64,000 nt of DNA from contig CP053155.1 of NCBI GenBank assembly GCA_014607495.2, positions 8,184,001 to 8,248,000 of the forward strand. The letters are read 5' to 3'. The notes beneath the pieces were generated by a model. It saw only the letters and a program-made list of their open reading frames with translations. It did not search any database and was not told where the DNA came from. How positions within the stretch are numbered: position 1 is the first letter of the stretch; every line of letters starts with the position of its first letter. A program made the translations under genes and the position numbers. This document shows positions 21,666 through 33,511 of the stretch, in pieces. The stretch is from Carposina sasakii (Eukaryota > Arthropoda > Insecta > Lepidoptera > Carposinidae).

Positions 21666-24600
21666 ATGGCTGAAACAACACCGGAACAAGATAGTTATTT
21701 AAGTGTTTTAGAAGATAAGGCGTTGATGTTGCAAAAAGCCCAGACAAATCTGAAGAAATGTCCGAAGTCTAGATTGAGCGTAGGATACCTAAAAGCGCGA
21801 CTAGAAGTGTTAGAAGACAATTGGCAAAGATTCCGAGATACCCACGAAGCTCTTGTTAAATGTACACCTAGAGAAAAACGGGACAAATTACCGTATTTTA
21901 CGAATGAAAACTTTTATACCTCGGAAGACATTTACTTGGTAATTAAGGCTGAGATACTAGACATTATGAGTAAATTGGAGCCAACTCCACGTTCTGAACA
22001 TAATACGAGCACTAGAACAAGTATGGATAATACATTATCAGCAGTTAGACTACCTAGGATTCAACTGCCGACTTTCTCAGGCAGGTACGAGGAATTTCCT
22101 ACTTACGAAGATTTGTTTACATCGATGGTACATACCAATGCTTCTTTATCAGACGTACAGAAACTACATTATTTAAAGTCAAGCATAAGTGGAGAACCCG
22201 AAGCGTTATTAAGGCACATACAGATAACAGATGCGAATTATACTCAGGCATGGGAATTATTAAAAGGCCGTTATGGAAATAAAAGAGTTATATCAACATC
22301 AGTTTTCAAACGACTTTTTTATCAAAAGAAAATGGTCAACCAGTCAGCTACACATATTAAGACATTATTGGATACAACAAGTGAGTGCCTTAATAGCCTA
22401 AACAATATGGGCATATGTACAGAATCATGGGATACAATAATTATTTTCCTCGTAGTGCAAAAATTAGACATACAAACACACAAAGAATGGGAAGAACAAG
22501 CTTACAATAAAAATTCGAACTTACTACCTACCTGGGAGAACCTACAAAAGTTTTTGGAAGCCAAATTTCGAACTCTCGAGTTAGTAATGCCTCAAACAAG
22601 TACTTACAAAGAAAGATCATATACACATAAATCTTATCACTCAAGGGCAGAAAATATAGAACAAAAATATCTATTAGATACAAAATCGACTCGCAATTCT
22701 CAACAAATACAACAATGCACATTTTGCAAGGAACAGCATTTTTTATTCAAGTGTAAGGATTTTGCAAAGGAGCCAATCGAAAACAGACAGGCATTTGTGC
22801 GTAACAATAATTTATGTTTTAATTGCCTCGTCCCTAATCATCGTGTTTTCGAGTGCAGATATAAGACATCTTGTAGAATCTGTAAGAAGAAACATCACTC
22901 CCTATTACACAAAGATGAAATACAAAGGGACAGTACAGCGACTCAATCACCTACAGATACTACCGGGGACACAACAAATATTGCAGTACACTATTCACAA
23001 AATGAAGAAAAGAAGACAGTATTATTAGCTACAGCACAAGTTAATGTTGTATCTAGTTCTGGAGAAACATACTCTTTCCGTGCGCTGATTGACCAAGGGT
23101 CTGAAGCCTCCTTTATTACACCAAGAATAGTTGACCTTCTGAAATTAAAGAAACACAAAATTAATTGCACAGTATCAGGCGTAGGAGAAGAAAATATCGT
23201 AATCAAACATGAAGTGAAGATGACTCTTTTAACAAACACCCAAACTCCAATAGAAGCCAAAGCTTACGTCATGAAAGCTATATCTTCTAAGTTACCAGCC
23301 AAGCGAATCAACATAAACTGGTCAGAACTTAATGAGCTGAAGCTAACATTGGCAGATCAAACCTGCTGTGAACCAAGCCAAATAGATTTACTGCTTGGAG
23401 TTGACATCTTCTGCAAAATTATACAAGATGGATTAGTTAAACTTCAAGACGGTTTGATAGCCCAAAATACTACACTTGGATGGATTATATCAGGGCAAAC
23501 TAAGTTAGTAACATCGAACAAAAAGATCACAAGTTTATTCATAAAAGAAGATAACGACATGTTAAAAAGATTTTGGGAATTAGAGACAGAAACTTATACA
23601 AAGAAGAAAATACTAACCAAAGAAGAAGAAATCTGCGAGACAATATATAAAAATACAACCCAACGAAATAAAGAAGGAAGATACATAGTACACTTGCCAT
23701 TGAAACAAACAGTAGAAGATACAATTCAAAAGATAGGAGATACAAAACAACAAGCAATAAGGAGATTCAAACAGTTAGAGAGAAGATTTGAGAAGAATAC
23801 AAAATTGAAAGAAGAATATACAAAAGTAATACAAGAGTACATAGATATGAAACACATGACTGTCGTCAACAACATTAATGACAAAAATTCTGTGTACTTA
23901 CCTCATCACGCGATAATTAGAGAAGACAAAGAAACAACAAAGGTGCGTGTCGTTTATGACGCATCTGCAAAGGGCGACAAGGGTCTCTAAATGACACCAT
24001 GCTAGTCGGTCCTGTTCTACAATCAGATTTACGAAGTTTGATAATACGATGGAGACAATTCAAAATTTGTATAATTGGAGACATAGTCAAAATGTACAGA
24101 ATGGTGGAAATAGCTGATGAGCACAAACGGTTACAATGCATAGTTTGGCGAGACAAGCCGGAGAAAGCACTACAAACATACCAACTACAAACTGTTACAT
24201 TTGGAACAGCAGCTGCTCCTTACCTCGCAGTTCGCACTCTTAATCAACTGGCAGATGATGAGTCTCACTTATACCCAAATGCTGCAGTAGAAATAAAGAA
24301 CTCTTTTTACATGGATGACCTCATGACCGGTGCAGATGATATTGAAACGGCGAAGAGTTTATGTGCAGAAATCAAACGAGTATTAAGTAGAGGAGGGTTT
24401 ATTATGCAGAAATGGTCAAGTAACAGTGATGAACTATTAGAATGCATACAACATAGAGAAGAAAATCATGAAAGAAATCAATCACACCACAATCTAGCAA
24501 AGAGAAGAGAAGTAAATGACAAGATTGAAATAAAAATGGATAAAATAATCAAAATACTGGGTCTAACATGGGATAGAAATGAAGATAAATTCAAAATAAC

Positions 24601-27040
24601 AGTTAACTTACCAGAAATTGAAGGAAAAATCTGTAAAAGATCTATCCTATCTGATGTGGCTAGATTATTCGATCCGTTCGGTTGGTTATCACCGGTTGTA
24701 ATCTCAGCAAAGACGATGATACAAAAGTTGTGGTTATGCAATTTGGGCTGGGACGATGAATTACCTGAAAACCTAAAAGAAGAATGGATAACATTTAGAA
24801 AAACTTTAACTTACCTTCAAGACATTGAAATCCCACGTTGGCTGCATACAACTACGACTCGTAAAGAAATTGAATTACATGGATTTGCAGATGCCTCTAC
24901 AATGGCATATGCAGCAGTTACATATCTAAAAATCATTGATGAAGATGAAGTGGTGCATATTTCAATAATTGCATCTCGTTCTAAAGTAGCACCTTTAAAA
25001 CAATTGACTGTGCCTCGGCTAGAACTTTGTGCCGCGGTATTGTTGACAGAATTGATTACTGATGTTGCTGACCTATTAAATGTAAACTATCCAACCAAAA
25101 AAAAATTTTTGAAATCCGTCTATAATTGACGGAAATATCGGTGAACATACATAAAAAAAAAATAAAAAATATTATACATACAGACGAATTGAGAACCTTT
25201 TCCTTTTTTTGAAGTCGGTAAAAAGGAAAACATTTTCGCCTATACCGATTCTATGGTTGTGCTCTCCTGGCTTCAATCACAACCCCATAGATGGCAGACT
25301 TTCGTGGCAAATAGAGTAGCTGAAATATTAAGAGTATTAGATAATCAACAATGGAGACATATTCCATCTACGGAAAACCCAGCTGATATTGCCACACGAG
25401 GTATCAATGCAGGTGAACTGGCTAATCATAACCTATGGTGGACTGGACCCACGTGGTTACGGTCTGGAGAGATAGATGCTTTAAGTCGTGAAGTGCCAGA
25501 AACTAATTTAGAAGAGAAAAGATCATTTACTATTATCAATGAAACAAATAAAGATGAAACAATTTGGACGAGATTTTCTACAATATTCAGAATGAAGAGA
25601 GTGCTAGCTTACTGTCGTAGATTCTTGAGAAGAAAAGACAACAAAGAAAAGATTGAGAAATATTTAACAGCAGAAGAATTAGAAAATATACTACAGAGTT
25701 GTATTAAGTTTTATCAAAGAAAGGTTTATGAATCTGAATTACAAGATTTAAATACAAATGGAAGAGTAAAGAAATCAAGCACACTTATAACACTATCACC
25801 ATTCTTAGATGAGAATAACATAATAAAGGTAGGGGGACGATTACAAAACGCTGCTATTATAGAATCAGCTAAACATCCTATAATAATACCTAGAAGTCAA
25901 CATATCACCAAATTGTTAATACAAGAAGCACATGTTAAAACTCTACATGGTGGAATCCAGGCAATGATGGCATATATACGTACTAGGTATTGGATTGTTG
26001 GAGTAAAATCAGCGGTAAAAAAATGTATAACAATGTGCAAGGTCTGCGTTATCGACAAAGCAAAGGTACAGAAGCAGTTTATGGGCCAATTACCAACAGC
26101 AAGAGTAAACGCGAGTAGACCATTCATGAACAGCGGTGTCGATTATGCAGGACCAGTAAAAATTCGACCATCAAAGGGTCGCGGAATTCAATCCACAAAA
26201 GGCTATATCTGCCTATTTGTTTGTATGGCGACAAAGGCAGTCCATTTAGAAGCGGTGACAGACTTAACCACTCAAGGCTTTCTTGCTGCATTCAGAAGAT
26301 TTGTCAGTCGAAGGGGTCCATGTGCCCACTTATGGAGTGATAATGGAACCAATTTCGTTGGTGCTGCGAAGGAATTAAGACAATTATTTGCCGAAGGGAA
26401 AGCAAATGTAGCCAGTGAAGTAGCAGAACTCTTGAGTAACGATGGCACAATTTGGCACTTTATACCTCCAAAAATGCCAAATTACGGAGGACTATGGGAG
26501 GCAGGTGTTAAATCCACTAAGAGACACTTACAAAGAGTAATAGGAACTTCCACTTTGACCTATGAAGAAATGTCTACACTTTTAGCACAAATTGAAGCAG
26601 TACTAAATTCACGTCCACTATGTCAGCTGGATAATACAACAGAAACACTGGATCCACTTACACCAGGGCATTTATTGGTGGGTCAACCACTAGTCAGCGT
26701 TCCTGATGTTACATATAAGAATATAAACATAAATCTTTTAACTAGATGGCAAATTATACAAAAAATGACTCAAGATTTTTGGAGTAGATGGCAGCACGAA
26801 TATTTAAATACACTACAGCAAAGATACAAATGGCAGGAGACTATACCAGCTCCCTGTGTAGGAGATATAGTTGTGATTAAGGATTATGATTTGCCACCAA
26901 GTAAATGGTTGCTGGGGAAGATAGCAGCGCTTTATCCTGGAGCAGACTCCTTAGTACGCGTAGTCTTGGTTCAATGCAAGGGGAATCAAATGATAAAGAG
27001 ACCCTTGAGCAAACTCATTCTGCTTCCGAAAGATCCATAA
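21666..27040 (+). pseudogene. BEL/Pao gag-pol, broken in two places
   Basis: Three consecutive open pieces. 21666-23990 (774 codons) carries the DUF1759 Gag region (LPRIQLPTFSGRYEEF), zinc knuckles (CTFCKEQHFLFKC, CRICKKKH), a protease with LIDQGSE and the start of reverse transcriptase. The frame is lost at about 23980, consistent with a one-base deletion. The next piece runs from about 23985 (annotated Met at 23999) to 25129 with reverse transcriptase YMDD (24308-24319) and RNase H (FADASTMAYAA). It is cut by an inserted repeat at about 25101-25220. The last piece, 25253-27040, holds the HHCC integrase head, integrase catalytic Asp (26140), Asp (26339) and Glu (26498), and DUF5641. Catalytic residues are all still present, so decay is recent. 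Codons are more A-rich than in the 13.5-kb element. Confidence 0.9.
25101..25220. mobile_element. Small repeat inserted in pol
   Basis: TTTTTGAAATCCGTCTATAATTGACGG ... ATACAGACGAATTGAGAACC ... TTTTTTGAAGTCGG is a short lepidopteran interspersed repeat. It breaks the RNase H to integrase junction. The coding frame matches on both sides once it is disregarded, with an A-run at each edge as the probable target duplication. Confidence 0.75.
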
Positions 27041-27059
27041 GGTGTATGGTGGGTGGTAA

Positions 27060-27706
27060 TGTGATGTGTAGTGCAGTGTGTGTGTAGTGTAATTAAACTT
27101 CTTGTGAGTGATAAATTGTTTACATAAATACATTTACAGCCAATTTCAATAATCGATCTCGAGAGATTTTTTTACATGTTTCATAGTAAATTTTCATTGT
27201 TTTTCATACAACAGATATAAGAAAATAATTTATGATTATTTATGAACTCTAGTATTGAAATTGGCCGTCAGTTGGACTTGATGACTTAGATTAAGTACTT
27301 ATATATTTTGTGTTTCCATTCGGTCCGAAGTACATATATATTTTTTGTTTACATTCAGTTCGATACAACAGGATTTGAATATTTATTTAAGTAATACACT
27401 GAAGATACAGTCCACTAAATTGATTCGTTGTTTTAATGTTGTTCATTTACATTCTGTTGTATTGAGTGAAATCTGTTATATTCAAATTTGTAATTAGATG
27501 TAAAACTATTGTTTTGGTGGGCGGTATGTCCAATACTTTCATTCATTCATAAAGAAACTAGCTTGATTTGCTTGTGTGAGTAAATTGTTAGGATTTGTAC
27601 AGCACACATGTATGTAGTCAGTCGAAATTAAACCATCATTAGAACCACACGCATTTTCCTTGCAAATATCCAAAATATTCAAAATTCAACCTTAAGTCAG
27701 TGAACA
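27060..27706 (+). repeat. 3' LTR of the second BEL/Pao element, about 647 bp
   Basis: Begins TGTGATGTG just after the purine-rich GGTGGGTGGTAA and ends GTGAACA. Only the final 116 bp can be checked against the 5' copy, so the left border is inferred from TG and the polypurine tract. Confidence 0.6.
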
Positions 27707-27987
27707 GTTGTGTTTCCAAAAAGGGGCAGAAAGAACTGCAGGTTCATAAAGAAGATCCCACAACTACAGTAGTAAAACAGTAACAAGTTTTGCGTATAAT
27801 CAGTAACAAGTTGCTTACTTATCGCCTGAGGGAGAGGGAGATGCAGCTGATGTATATTAGTGAAGGATTCAAAACAGTTTTAAAGTATCATAAATTATAT
27901 ATTTTTTTTATTAAATATACATACATATATATCGAAATATATCGTTTAACACAATCATTGGCAACCCTGGAAATGTCAATATGATGA

Positions 27988-28487
27988 TCATCTTCGGAGG
28001 TAGTAGGCGGAGTACGGGGATGCGTATGAGTAAGCAGAATAGGCTGCTACCGGTGCGGTGTATGCGGAGTAGGCTAAGGGGGCAGTGTATGCGGCAGCCA
28101 AGGGAGCAGTGTATGCGGCAGCCACGGGGGCGGTGTACGCAGCAGCCACTGGTGCTGTGTATACCACGCCGGGCTTAGCCGCGGCCAAGGCTAGGAAGCA
28201 AGTGAAGATAAACTGGAAAAAGGAGCGTATTGTTAATGACATCATAATAATTGACATATATGGCTTTATCTATCGTCTAAATCAAATTTCAAAACAGACT
28301 TTGAATAGATATGGAGTCCACAATTTGGACTGGTTATTCAGAAAAAGTGGCTTCGTATTTCATAAAAATATTTTTAGGTAAGGCAAGGCTCGAGTTAGTA
28401 AACGATACGAGGCAAAAAGGTCGCTCGGATAAAATTTGCCCCAACTAAAATCTTGAACCCCTTCTAAATACTCACCAATTTGAACAT
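27988..28487 (-). CDS. Cuticle-type AYTAP-repeat protein, 78 aa
   Basis: Exon 1 is 28476-28487 (Met-Phe-Lys-Leu, donor GTGAGT) and exon 2 is 28212-27988 (acceptor TTTTTCCAG), intron 263 bp, phase 0. The signal peptide FIFTCFLALAAA is followed by KPGVVYTAPVAAAYTAPVAA. Three to four octapeptide repeats, then a Tyr/Ser-rich tail ending SPYSAYYLRR. The tail is shared with the genes at 35.3 and 40.2 kb, which are the nearest relatives in the window. An extracellular cuticle role is inferred from composition. The opposite-strand open frames here are shadows of the repeats. Confidence 0.87.
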
Positions 28488-28523
28488 TTTATTGGATATT
28501 GATTGCTCGTTCGAATGATATCG

Positions 28524-28559
28524 AATGATGTCGAATTACATCTTTCGAGAACTTTATAG
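28524..28559 (-). promoter_or_regulatory. Core promoter of the 78-aa cuticle gene
   Basis: Minus-strand CTATAAAG (28553-28559) with initiator TCATT at 28524-28528, about 29 bp downstream. Three TCGAAT(T/G) motifs lie between TATA and ATG. Confidence 0.6.
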
Positions 28560-28734
28560 TAGGACACGAAGGCCGAAGCACGCAACTAAAGATGTTCGCG
28601 GTCGACACGTATCTCCTATGAATTCCAATTGGCTTCGGCTCGAGGAGGGTCGACCTTTGCTCCAGTTACTCCTTGAGAAGTTCGAGTTTGAGGGCTAGAG
28701 AAGATCTAGTGGCTTAAGCTAACTTAAATAAGTA

Positions 28735-29043
28735 GGGGGTCTACTCTGGAGTGACGATAAACGAAGTATCGGCCGAATATCGAGGTGTTTCCTACTACGA
28801 ACTTCCTTCGATCGGGTCAGTCGCGCCGTTTTTTCATTCGGTCCGATCGAACTCTATTTGACAGGTATAAAGCTAGATAATAGAAAGCTTATAATATTAG
28901 TCAATGTGAATTATTCTCTATGGTTCCGAATGAATTGTGAACATCCGAAGCAATTTCGTAGTAGGGTCTAAGGCTTCGATTCGGTCGGGCTTCGGTCGGA
29001 CCGAAAGATTCGAAAGCGTATTCAGAATTCATAGTAGACCCCC
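28735..29043. mobile_element. Inverted-repeat element GGGGGTCTACT, copy 1
   Basis: Ends GGGGGTCTACTCTGG and ...AGTAGACCCCC. The interior has repeated TCGGTC/GACCGAA and CGAAGC motifs (CTTCGGTCGGACCGAAAG). A related right half is at 31832-31985. No coding frame. Confidence 0.6.
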
Positions 29044-29771
29044 AGTTTCGTTTTATGTTTCTAAGTTTGAAGTAATACTAGACAAACTTGTAGACAATGT
29101 CAATTTTAATTTATCTTCATAGAAAGGTTTCCCAGCAGTTATTTACCCATTACTTTTTAATGATACAGGTTTGTGATAAAAGTACATACCTCGCACAGTA
29201 ACCGACAAAGAGGTTGGGCAGAAGTGTGCAAATTACACACCCACATTCCACCAGTTAGCCTATTAAGTCCCACGTGGTAACTGCTGAGCTTACCAGCTAT
29301 TTTCGAGCACAAATACAACAATCTAGCGACTGGTAACAAATCCAATAGAAAATGTTTCCGTGCTTTTCTAAATAGGTAGGTATTATAAGCTATTTAGCGT
29401 CAGAGCCTTGTCCGTTAAATAGTAGGGTACACAAAGGGCAGGATTGCGAACAACCTCTTTATAACGAATACCAAGTAAAAGCATGAATACCTCTAATTTA
29501 CGAAATTTGTCAACCAAAACCTTTATATAATATAAAGTTCCCATCAATGTAGGAGCCTTAATTGTATAGTATCTGATTCAAGTCGCGACACGTTTCGAGA
29601 AGATTTTACCTCTTTATAACGAATTTTAGCCCACCTAACCTCAACATAACAAACCCCAGTTCAACAAATTACTTGACATAACGAATTTTTACTTGTTCCC
29701 TTCCGTTTCGTTATATTGAGGTTGCACTATAGTAGTAGATGTAATAAATAACTACGGGATAACTATAATAT

Positions 29772-30041
29772 ATGTACATCCTTGGCCGCTTGGTACCGGC
29801 AGAGTAAAATTCGTACCACCCCATGTCTGCCCGTGGGTATCGTACGAGGCGATTAAAGGTTTCCGGGAGGTGGGCAGCAGCGCCTCCCGTGTTGAGAATA
29901 TACAAACTGCGGTCACCAACCCGCCTGCCCAGCGTGGTGACTATGAGCAAATACTCCCCATGGCAGTCTTGTGGCGTGCGTCCTGGGGGAGGCCTACGTC
30001 CAGCAGTGGTCTGCAATAGGCTGATGATGATGTACATCCTT
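29772..30041 (+). mobile_element. 5'-truncated retroposon with 12-bp target duplication
   Basis: ATGTACATCCTT occurs at 29772-29783 and again at 30030-30041. Between them lies CTGCGGTCACCAACCCGCCT...GGGGGAGGCCTACGTCCAGC...CAATAGGCTGATGATGATG, the 3' end of a lepidopteran non-LTR retroposon with a (GAT)n tail. Related copies: 31250, 44050, 47226, 55690. Confidence 0.75.
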
Positions 30042-30302
30042 TCCTACTAACATTATAAACGCGAAAGTTTGTGAGTCTGATGCTTTTACATAATAATACT
30101 TTTCACAATATATTTTACAGTTTTCATGTCTGATCTACTTAGCTTTACGAATGTTTTTGTTTTCGTATGTGGAGCATCCGGAATCAATTAGTATACCTAA
30201 TCAGGTTAGCGATTTTAATTTTGTTGACTACTTCTTAATTAAGTCTTAATCATGCGTTAATGCGAGAAAACCGTAATCACATTAATTTTATACACGGCGT
30301 AA

Positions 30303-30339
30303 TATATAAGGTATACAGAAGTTTGTTGTTCGTCACTTG
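30303..30339 (+). promoter_or_regulatory. Core promoter of the Gly-rich gene
   Basis: TATATAA (30303-30309) and initiator TCACT (30335-30339), 32 bp apart. ATG follows at 30371. Confidence 0.65.
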
Positions 30340-30370
30340 TACCGCCCCTACCTGTACGTAACTCTCTACA

Positions 30371-31581
30371 ATGCAGCTTCAAGTGTTTGTAAGTAATTTG
30401 TTTAGCATTCTATGTAAATAAGATTTTAGACTGACCCATTTCTAAGCTTCATTACAATATAGTAAAATATACTGTCTTTCCTTTGCTTGGACTAATTTGT
30501 TTTATAATGTGGTTGAAATTCATACCAATATAAAAACGACTAATTTTGTTCATTAATACTGTACTAATTTTGATATCCGAATAGAATAAATAGCTTCATT
30601 GGAAATACTTAACTGTCAAAGTTGTAGAGTAATATTATTGCAGAACTACCAACTTTTACCATGCCTTTCACATTGGATATTATACCACAACAACATTGGT
30701 CTAGTTCGCATTAATTATTTATTATAAGTATAGCCGAAATACAATAGGTAGTTTTATTTCATATATTATAGTGGACGCCCGCGTCTCCGTCCGCGTGGAC
30801 TGCAGAAAAAACAAAATGTCGAAATTATCCGGGATAAAAATATTTTCCCGGGATGAAATGTAACCTATGTGTTAATCCAGGGTGTCAGATAACTCCATAC
30901 CAAAATTTTATTAAAATCGTTTCAGCCGTTTTCACGTGAAAGAGTAGCAAACATCCATCCATACTTACAAACTTTCGCGCTTATAATTATAGTAGGAGAC
31001 AATCTGTTATTTTAACTTGTGTACTAGTTATAAAATTTAATTAATGTGGTAGTTTTGAACTAAATCAAAATAATTTACTTACCAAAATTAAAATATAAAT
31101 TGTGCTGTGGCTGTGGTTAATATTTTTCACAAAAGTAATACAAATCTGAAAATAAGAACGCGCAATCATTCCATTCTCGAAAGTTTTATAAAATGTGATA
31201 CGTAGGTATCTTTTAGGTGTAAAAGAAGAACGCGCAATCACCCTTCTACTTCTTCAGCCCATTGCAGTCCACTACAGGACGTAGGCTTCCCCCAGGGCAC
31301 GCCACAAGGCTACTGCCATTGGGGGGTTTTTGCCCATAGTCACTAGGCTGGGCAGGCGGGTTGGTGACCGCAATCAACCTATTATTTGCTTATTCCAAAT
31401 ATAATATTCCTTACAGATTCTCCTCTTAGTTGCGGCATTTACCATGGGTCAACTACTACGCGCCGGAGGGTTCGGTTATCCCCATGGTGGACTCTATGGA
31501 GGCCTTGGAGGCCTGGGCATGGGTGGAGGCCTATATCGCCCGGGCCTCGGACTGGGGTTGCGCCATGGTTTCCTTGGATAG
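30371..31581 (+). CDS. Gly/Leu-rich small secreted protein, 60 aa
   Basis: Exon 1 is 30371-30388 (MQLQVF, donor GTAAGT) and exon 2 is 31417-31581 (acceptor CCTTACAG), intron 1028 bp, phase 0. The signal peptide ILLLVAAFTMG is followed by QLLRAGGFGYPHGG and a chain of GG-L/Y-GG repeats (LYGGLGGLGMGGGLYRPG) ending LRHGFLG. Same promoter and exon layout as the cuticle genes, so probably another matrix protein or a Gly-rich secreted peptide of the kind found in cuticle, silk or antimicrobial families. Exact function unknown. The intron is large because a Helitron-like repeat (30766-31002) and a retroposon fragment (31250-31380) have inserted. Confidence 0.72.
30766..31002 (-). mobile_element. Helitron-like repeat (short subfamily)
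   Basis: On the minus strand it starts TCCTACTATAATTATAAGCG and ends in the GC-rich hairpin region GTCCACGCGGACGGAG..GGGCGTCCACTAT. Lies in the intron of the Gly-rich gene. Confidence 0.65.
31250..31380 (-). repeat. Retroposon 3' fragment
   Basis: CAGCCCATTGCAGTCCACT ... GACGTAGGCTTCCCCCAGGG ... GGGCAGGCGGGTTGGTGACC, reverse orientation relative to 29784. Confidence 0.65.
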
Positions 31582-31831
31582 GATTGAGGAGACTATAATA
31601 AAATAATTACTGTAACAGTACCTGTATGTGTTTCAATCATCTCGTTTGCTATGCTAATTACCACCTTTGCTAAGTAAATAAATATAAAAACATTTGTTAT
31701 AGAGGAAATTTATTATACAAGGCATGTTACCCAAACCACTGGGGATATGTTTTAAGCATATCTCTTATAAATTTGCAGCATTTTATTAACAGTAACTTTC
31801 ATCATTCTTAAATAGGATTTGGCAGTTACAG

Positions 31832-31985
31832 GGGGTCTACTCTGAAATACTGCTTACGAATCTTTCGGTCCGACCGAAGCCCGACCGAATCGAAGCCTTG
31901 GACAGCCTTTGACCCTACTACGAAATTGCTTCGGATGTTCACAACTCATTCGGAACCATAGAGAATAATTCACATTGACTAATAT
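31832..31985. repeat. Inverted-repeat element GGGGGTCTACT, partial copy
   Basis: Starts GGGGGTCTACTCTG and matches the complement of 28890-29043 through CTTTCGGTCCGACC, GAAATTGCTTCGGATG and GAGAATAATTCACATTGAC, then stops. The left half is absent. Confidence 0.6.
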
Positions 31986-32121
31986 AATAATTATGCATTC
32001 GCAAAGAGCATGTCGCGATTCAGCTGTGTACAAAAATCTATGTAAAAGCGACACGTTGCTCGCTGATCTCCCCGTAACACTACGTACTGACTGCATGAAT
32101 GTTCGCCGTGTAATAGTAACA

Positions 32122-32338
32122 CTAGTAGACGCCCGCGACGTCGCCCGCGTGGACTGCAGAAAAAAAAAGTCGAAATTATCCGGGATAAAAAGTAGCCTAT
32201 ATGTTAATCCAGGGTGTCAGCTAACTCCATACTAAATTTTATTGAAATCGCTCTAGTCGTTATTACGTGAAAGAGTAACAAACATACATCCATCCATCCA
32301 TCCATCCTTACAAACTTTCGCGTTTATAATATTAAGTA
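32122..32338 (-). mobile_element. Helitron-like repeat (short subfamily)
   Basis: Plus-strand reading runs from ACTAGTAGACGCCCGCGACG to TTTCGCGTTTATAATATTA. Carries a CATC microsatellite expansion (CATCCATCCATCCATCC). Confidence 0.65.
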
Positions 32339-32514
32339 GGATTACACTGTGTAACGTCGTCCAGTACCGAGCTTTTCTTGCAATAAAATACCATACCAAT
32401 ACAATATCATAAGTAATTTGGTTAAACGTTACTTTAGTAATTCTTAGCCAAATGCTTAGTCTAAACTTGTAACTAAACAATAGGTACAGGTACTTGACGT
32501 AGGGCCGATTTTTC

Positions 32515-33345
32515 CAGTGATCAGCCGGGCTAGCACGACCACGATAAGTAGATAACGATAAAGGATTTCGTATCGTAACTATACCACCATAATTATCGAT
32601 TTCGCGAACATGACCAATGGAACGATACGTTACGTTAAGATTTATCCCGTGTTATGATACGATAAGGCGCGAGATAAGTTAAACAAATGTTTCTAGAGTC
32701 AAAAAATATTTATTTCATTTTTTTCAATTGTCGTTCATTCTTTTTTTTTTTTTCTTTTTTTCCTTTTTGACATCAGATGTCATGATAACTGCTCTAACAT
32801 GACCAGCGAAACACGATACGATAAACCAATTTATCGACTAGCTGTCAAAATACGATAGATATTAGCCGCCATGTTGAATGTTATCGATACCAATTACTAA
32901 TCATTTAATTTTACCTTTGACCTACCTATGTAAACTAAAAACGAGTAAACTAAAACACTAAATTAAAAATATTAAGTTTGGAGCATATCACTGAAAACCT
33001 ATCGAACCAATGAATATTATAGGTATTTTCGATTTCTCTAACCTATCTACGCTTATCGCGCACTACAATGTTCATCGATAACAATATCTTGAATTGATGT
33101 CAAAATTCGATATTTTTAACATCAAAATACGGTCATGTTCGGCGCTATCGATAGTAACCGATGCACATGCTCGCATTTTATCTATAATATCGTATCGTGA
33201 CGTGTAACGTTACCGGCATGTTTATGTTCGCTGTATCGATAAAATTCAACATGGCGGCTATATTTATCGAATTTTGACAGCTAGGTATCGATAACTTGAC
33301 TTATCATATCGTGTATCGTTGGCCGTGCTAACCGGGCAGATAGTC
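32515..33345. mobile_element. 0.8-kb inverted-repeat element packed with CGATA/TATCG
   Basis: Imperfect inverted ends (GCCGGGCTAGCACGACCACGATA and TATCGTTGGCCGTGCTAACCGGGC) enclose about 820 bp. I counted about 27 CGATA/TATCG pentamers by eye, against one or two expected by chance. Four of these are perfect TATCGATA palindromes. GCCGCCATGTTGAAT and its complement, each next to AGCTGTCAAA, also recur inside. No open frame. Probably a non-autonomous DNA transposon that carries or amplified a binding motif. Confidence 0.65.
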
Positions 33346-33460
33346 TATCTAAAAGATAAAACTCATGCTGTCATTTTTTTATCAAATTGACCCGTAGGTA
33401 CATAAATAAAATAACTAATAATATATAGTATACTTAATGCAAAAATTAAAAAAAAAAAAC

Positions 33461-33493
33461 AATCCACTTATTTAATCACATAAATAAGTGGAT
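33461..33493. repeat. Perfect 13-bp hairpin
   Basis: ATCCACTTATTTA and TAAATAAGTGGAT around a short loop (ATCACA), next to a run of A. Confidence 0.6.
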
Positions 33494-33511
33494 AGGTAGG
33501 TACTTATTTAC

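Larger units (their letters stand above)
21356..27706 (+). mobile_element. Second BEL/Pao element, degenerate, 5' LTR truncated
   Basis: Same gene order as the element at 13.5 kb but with clearly different protein sequence, so a separate lineage. The first 116 bp (21356-21471) are identical to the last 116 bp (27591-27706), while the 3' LTR appears to start at 27060 (TGTGATGTG). About 530 bp of the 5' LTR are therefore missing, replaced by the tandem array. No target duplication can be shown. A pol frameshift and a nested insertion make this copy non-autonomous. Confidence 0.85.

Noticed and set aside
13517..27706. One compound BEL element made of both copies
   Set aside because: LTRs, PBS and protein sequences differ; a SINE and other repeats separate the two.
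28085..28381. Repeated AVYAAATGAVYAAA frame on the plus strand
   Set aside because: Antisense shadow of the AYTAP repeats of the 78-aa gene.
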